The notes beneath the pieces were generated by a model that made no database searches, had not been told where the DNA came from, and saw only the letters and a program-made list of their open reading frames with translations. Position numbers and translations under genes: made by a program. Positions 62,604 through 64,000 of a stretch of DNA of 64,000 nucleotides are shown one piece after another. This DNA comes from Terriglobia bacterium (lineage in GTDB: Bacteria; Acidobacteriota; Terriglobia; Bryobacterales; Bryobacteraceae), in NCBI GenBank assembly GCA_020073265.1, contig JAIQFN010000025.1, positions 21,280 through 85,279 of the forward strand, given 5' to 3'. How positions within the stretch are numbered: position 1 is the first letter of the stretch; every line of letters begins with the position of its first letter.

Positions 62604-63734
62604 GTGCGCTTCGAACTGCAGGCGGTCTGTCCGGACACCGGCGCCCGGGCCGGGCTGATCCACACCGCCCACGGCGTCATCGAAACACCGGTCTTCATGC
62701 CGGTGGGCACGCAAGCCACGGTGAAGGGCGTCACGCAGCGTGACCTGGCCGAAGAGCTGGACGCCAGGATCATCCTGGCCAACACCTACCACCTGTTCCT
62801 GCGCCCCGGCCACGAATTGATCCGCACGCTGGGCGGCCTGCATCGCTTCATGAGCTGGCCGCGCGCCATCCTCACCGACTCGGGCGGCTTTCAGGTCTTC
62901 AGCCTGAGCGACCTTCGCAAGATCACCGATGAAGGCGTGCTGTTCCGCTCGCACCTGGATGGGGACGCCCACTTGTTCACGCCCGAGTCAACCGTGGACG
63001 TCCAGCTCGCCTTGGGGAGCGACATCATGATGGCGCTGGACGAGTGCCTGGCGTACCCTGCCAGCCACGAAGCCGCTCATCACGCCATGCGCCGCACCGT
63101 GAGCTGGGCCCAAAAGGCCAACCAGCACTTCGGGCGCCGCCGGGAAGAAACCGGCGCTACCGGCGCACTGTTCCCCATCGTCCAGGGATCGATGTTCCCA
63201 GACCTGCGCCGCGCCTGCGCTCAGGAACTGCTCGAACTGGACGCTCCCGGCTACGCCATCGGCGGCTTGTCGGTGGGCGAGCCGCGCTCGCTCAGTCTCG
63301 AAATGACCGAGCTGACCACACCGCTGCTGCCCCGCGACCGCCCGCGCTACGTCATGGGCGTTGGAATGCCTGAAGAGCTGCCCGAATACGTCGCGCGCGG
63401 CGTCGACATGATGGATTGCGTGCTGCCCTCGCGCAATGCCCGCAACGGATATCTCTTCACCTCCGAGGGCCGCATCATTATCAAGCATGCGCGCTATAAA
63501 GAGGACGCGCGCCCGATTGATGAAAAATGCCAGTGCTATACTTGTAGAAGATATTCCCGAGCGTACCTCCGTCACTTATTTCTGGCTGGAGAGATTCTGT
63601 ATGCTGTGCTGGCTACGCGGCACAACATTCGGCGGTACCTTGACATCATGCGTGAGATCAGGCAGGCTATACTAACGTGTTCGTACCTAGAGTACTTGCG
63701 CGATGCGCGCCTGGCTTGCGATGATGCCGAATAA
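62604..63734 (+). CDS. tgt: Queuine tRNA-ribosyltransferase (tRNA-guanine transglycosylase)
   Basis: This 376-residue enzyme exchanges guanine for preQ1 at position 34 of tRNAs with GUN anticodons. LTDSGGFQVFSLSDLRKI contains the first catalytic Asp region, and VDMMDCVLPSRNARNGYLF contains the nucleophilic Asp region. The zinc ligands are CQCYTC plus a His in AYLRHLFLAGE. The start is a GTG at 62604. It is followed 18 bp later by yajC, the usual tgt-yajC-secDF arrangement. Confidence 0.95.
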   Translation: MRFELQAVCPDTGARAGLIHTAHGVIETPVFMPVGTQATVKGVTQRDLAEELDARIILANTYHLFLRPGHELIRTLGGLHRFMSWPRAILTDSGGFQVFSLSDLRKITDEGVLFRSHLDGDAHLFTPESTVDVQLALGSDIMMALDECLAYPASHEAAHHAMRRTVSWAQKANQHFGRRREETGATGALFPIVQGSMFPDLRRACAQELLELDAPGYAIGGLSVGEPRSLSLEMTELTTPLLPRDRPRYVMGVGMPEELPEYVARGVDMMDCVLPSRNARNGYLFTSEGRIIIKHARYKEDARPIDEKCQCYTCRRYSRAYLRHLFLAGEILYAVLATRHNIRRYLDIMREIRQAILTCSYLEYLRDARLACDDAE

Positions 63735-63752
63735 ACCTCTTGTGGTCGTGAC

Positions 63753-64000
63753 GTGTTCTTAGGTCTGCTGTTGCAATCGGTCTCTTCCAACTCCCTGTTG
63801 GGATTCCTGCCGATCCTCCTCATTTTCGCGATCTTCTATTTTCTACTGTTCATGCCCATGCAGCGCCAGCGAAAACAGACACAGAAGATGCTGGCGGGCT
63901 TGCAAAACGGCAACACCGTGGCGACCAGCGGGGGAATCATCGGGACCATCGTCGCCATCGAGGATGATACCCTGGTGTTGCGCGTGAAACCGGACAATGT
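63753..64000 (+). CDS. yajC: Preprotein translocase subunit YajC (3' end outside window)
   Basis: The frame is open from a GTG at 63753 to the window end; about 82 residues are visible. A single transmembrane helix (LPILLIFAIFYFLLFMPM) is followed by RQRKQTQKMLAGLQNGNTVA and TSGGIIGTIVAIEDDTLVL, which is the YajC pattern. YajC associates with SecDF in the Sec translocon. Directly downstream of tgt. It is too short to be split and looks intact as far as seen. Confidence 0.92.
   Translation, partial: MFLGLLLQSVSSNSLLGFLPILLIFAIFYFLLFMPMQRQRKQTQKMLAGLQNGNTVATSGGIIGTIVAIEDDTLVLRVKPDN

Overview
The window looks like chromosomal DNA of an acidobacterium, most likely a Solibacter/Bryobacter-type member of Acidobacteriota. 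This rests on high GC, a TIGR03435-type protein (23.1 kb), a TIGR03437-type C-terminal domain (51.2 kb), two ADOP-type FtsX/MacB permeases (one with a PadR regulator), and many secreted peptidases, propeller and TPR proteins. The assignment is inferred from family recognition, not from a search. I found no rRNA, tRNA, CRISPR array or complete insertion sequence.

Layout. 0-9 kb holds secreted hydrolases: a tricorn-like S41 protease (5' end outside the window), two tandem histidine-type phosphatases, a DNase II-like nuclease, an S9 peptidase and a TPR protein. 9-16.2 kb holds an ADOP permease, a serine hydrolase, trmO, a YjbR protein, a decayed short-chain dehydrogenase, two small secreted proteins and an rfaE2-type nucleotidyltransferase. 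16.2-18.3 kb is a small accessory patch: an orphan Imm53-type immunity gene, an antitoxin with a frameshifted PIN toxin, and an intact DUF1778/GNAT toxin-antitoxin pair bracketed by a 68-bp perfect direct repeat. 18.3-27 kb has a FecR-domain protein, an Nramp-UspA fusion transporter, a DinB-fold protein, the TIGR03435 protein and a secreted matrixin-like protease.

27.2-41.1 kb is one tight minus-strand operon of eight genes: DUF4159, VWA membrane protein, caspase-fold protein without any cysteine, TPR/gluzincin peptidase, MoxR ATPase, DUF58, BatA/VWA, and a DUF4175 giant protein. Four of the five copies of a REP-like palindrome seen in the window lie inside or at the edges of this operon, and one copy is read as the signal peptide of the caspase-fold gene.

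41.3-49 kb is a defence and toxin-antitoxin region: a PIN/RHH pair, an AbiEi/AbiEii pair with a large palindromic operator, a Mrr-type nuclease, a SEC-C protein with an HEPN-like motif, and antitoxins whose Txe/YoeB-like and MazF-like partners are reduced to remnants. 49-64 kb returns to ordinary chromosome: a radical SAM enzyme, the TIGR03437 protein, a PLP trans-sulfuration enzyme, cysS, a serine hydrolase, an aspartyl protease, a CadC-like TPR regulator, ADOP permease plus PadR, tgt and the start of yajC.

The most unusual signals are the DNase II plus acid-phosphatase cluster with altered catalytic motifs, the direct-repeat-bracketed TacAT-like cassette, the repeated decay of toxins beside largely readable antitoxins, and the REP element used as coding sequence in the MoxR operon.
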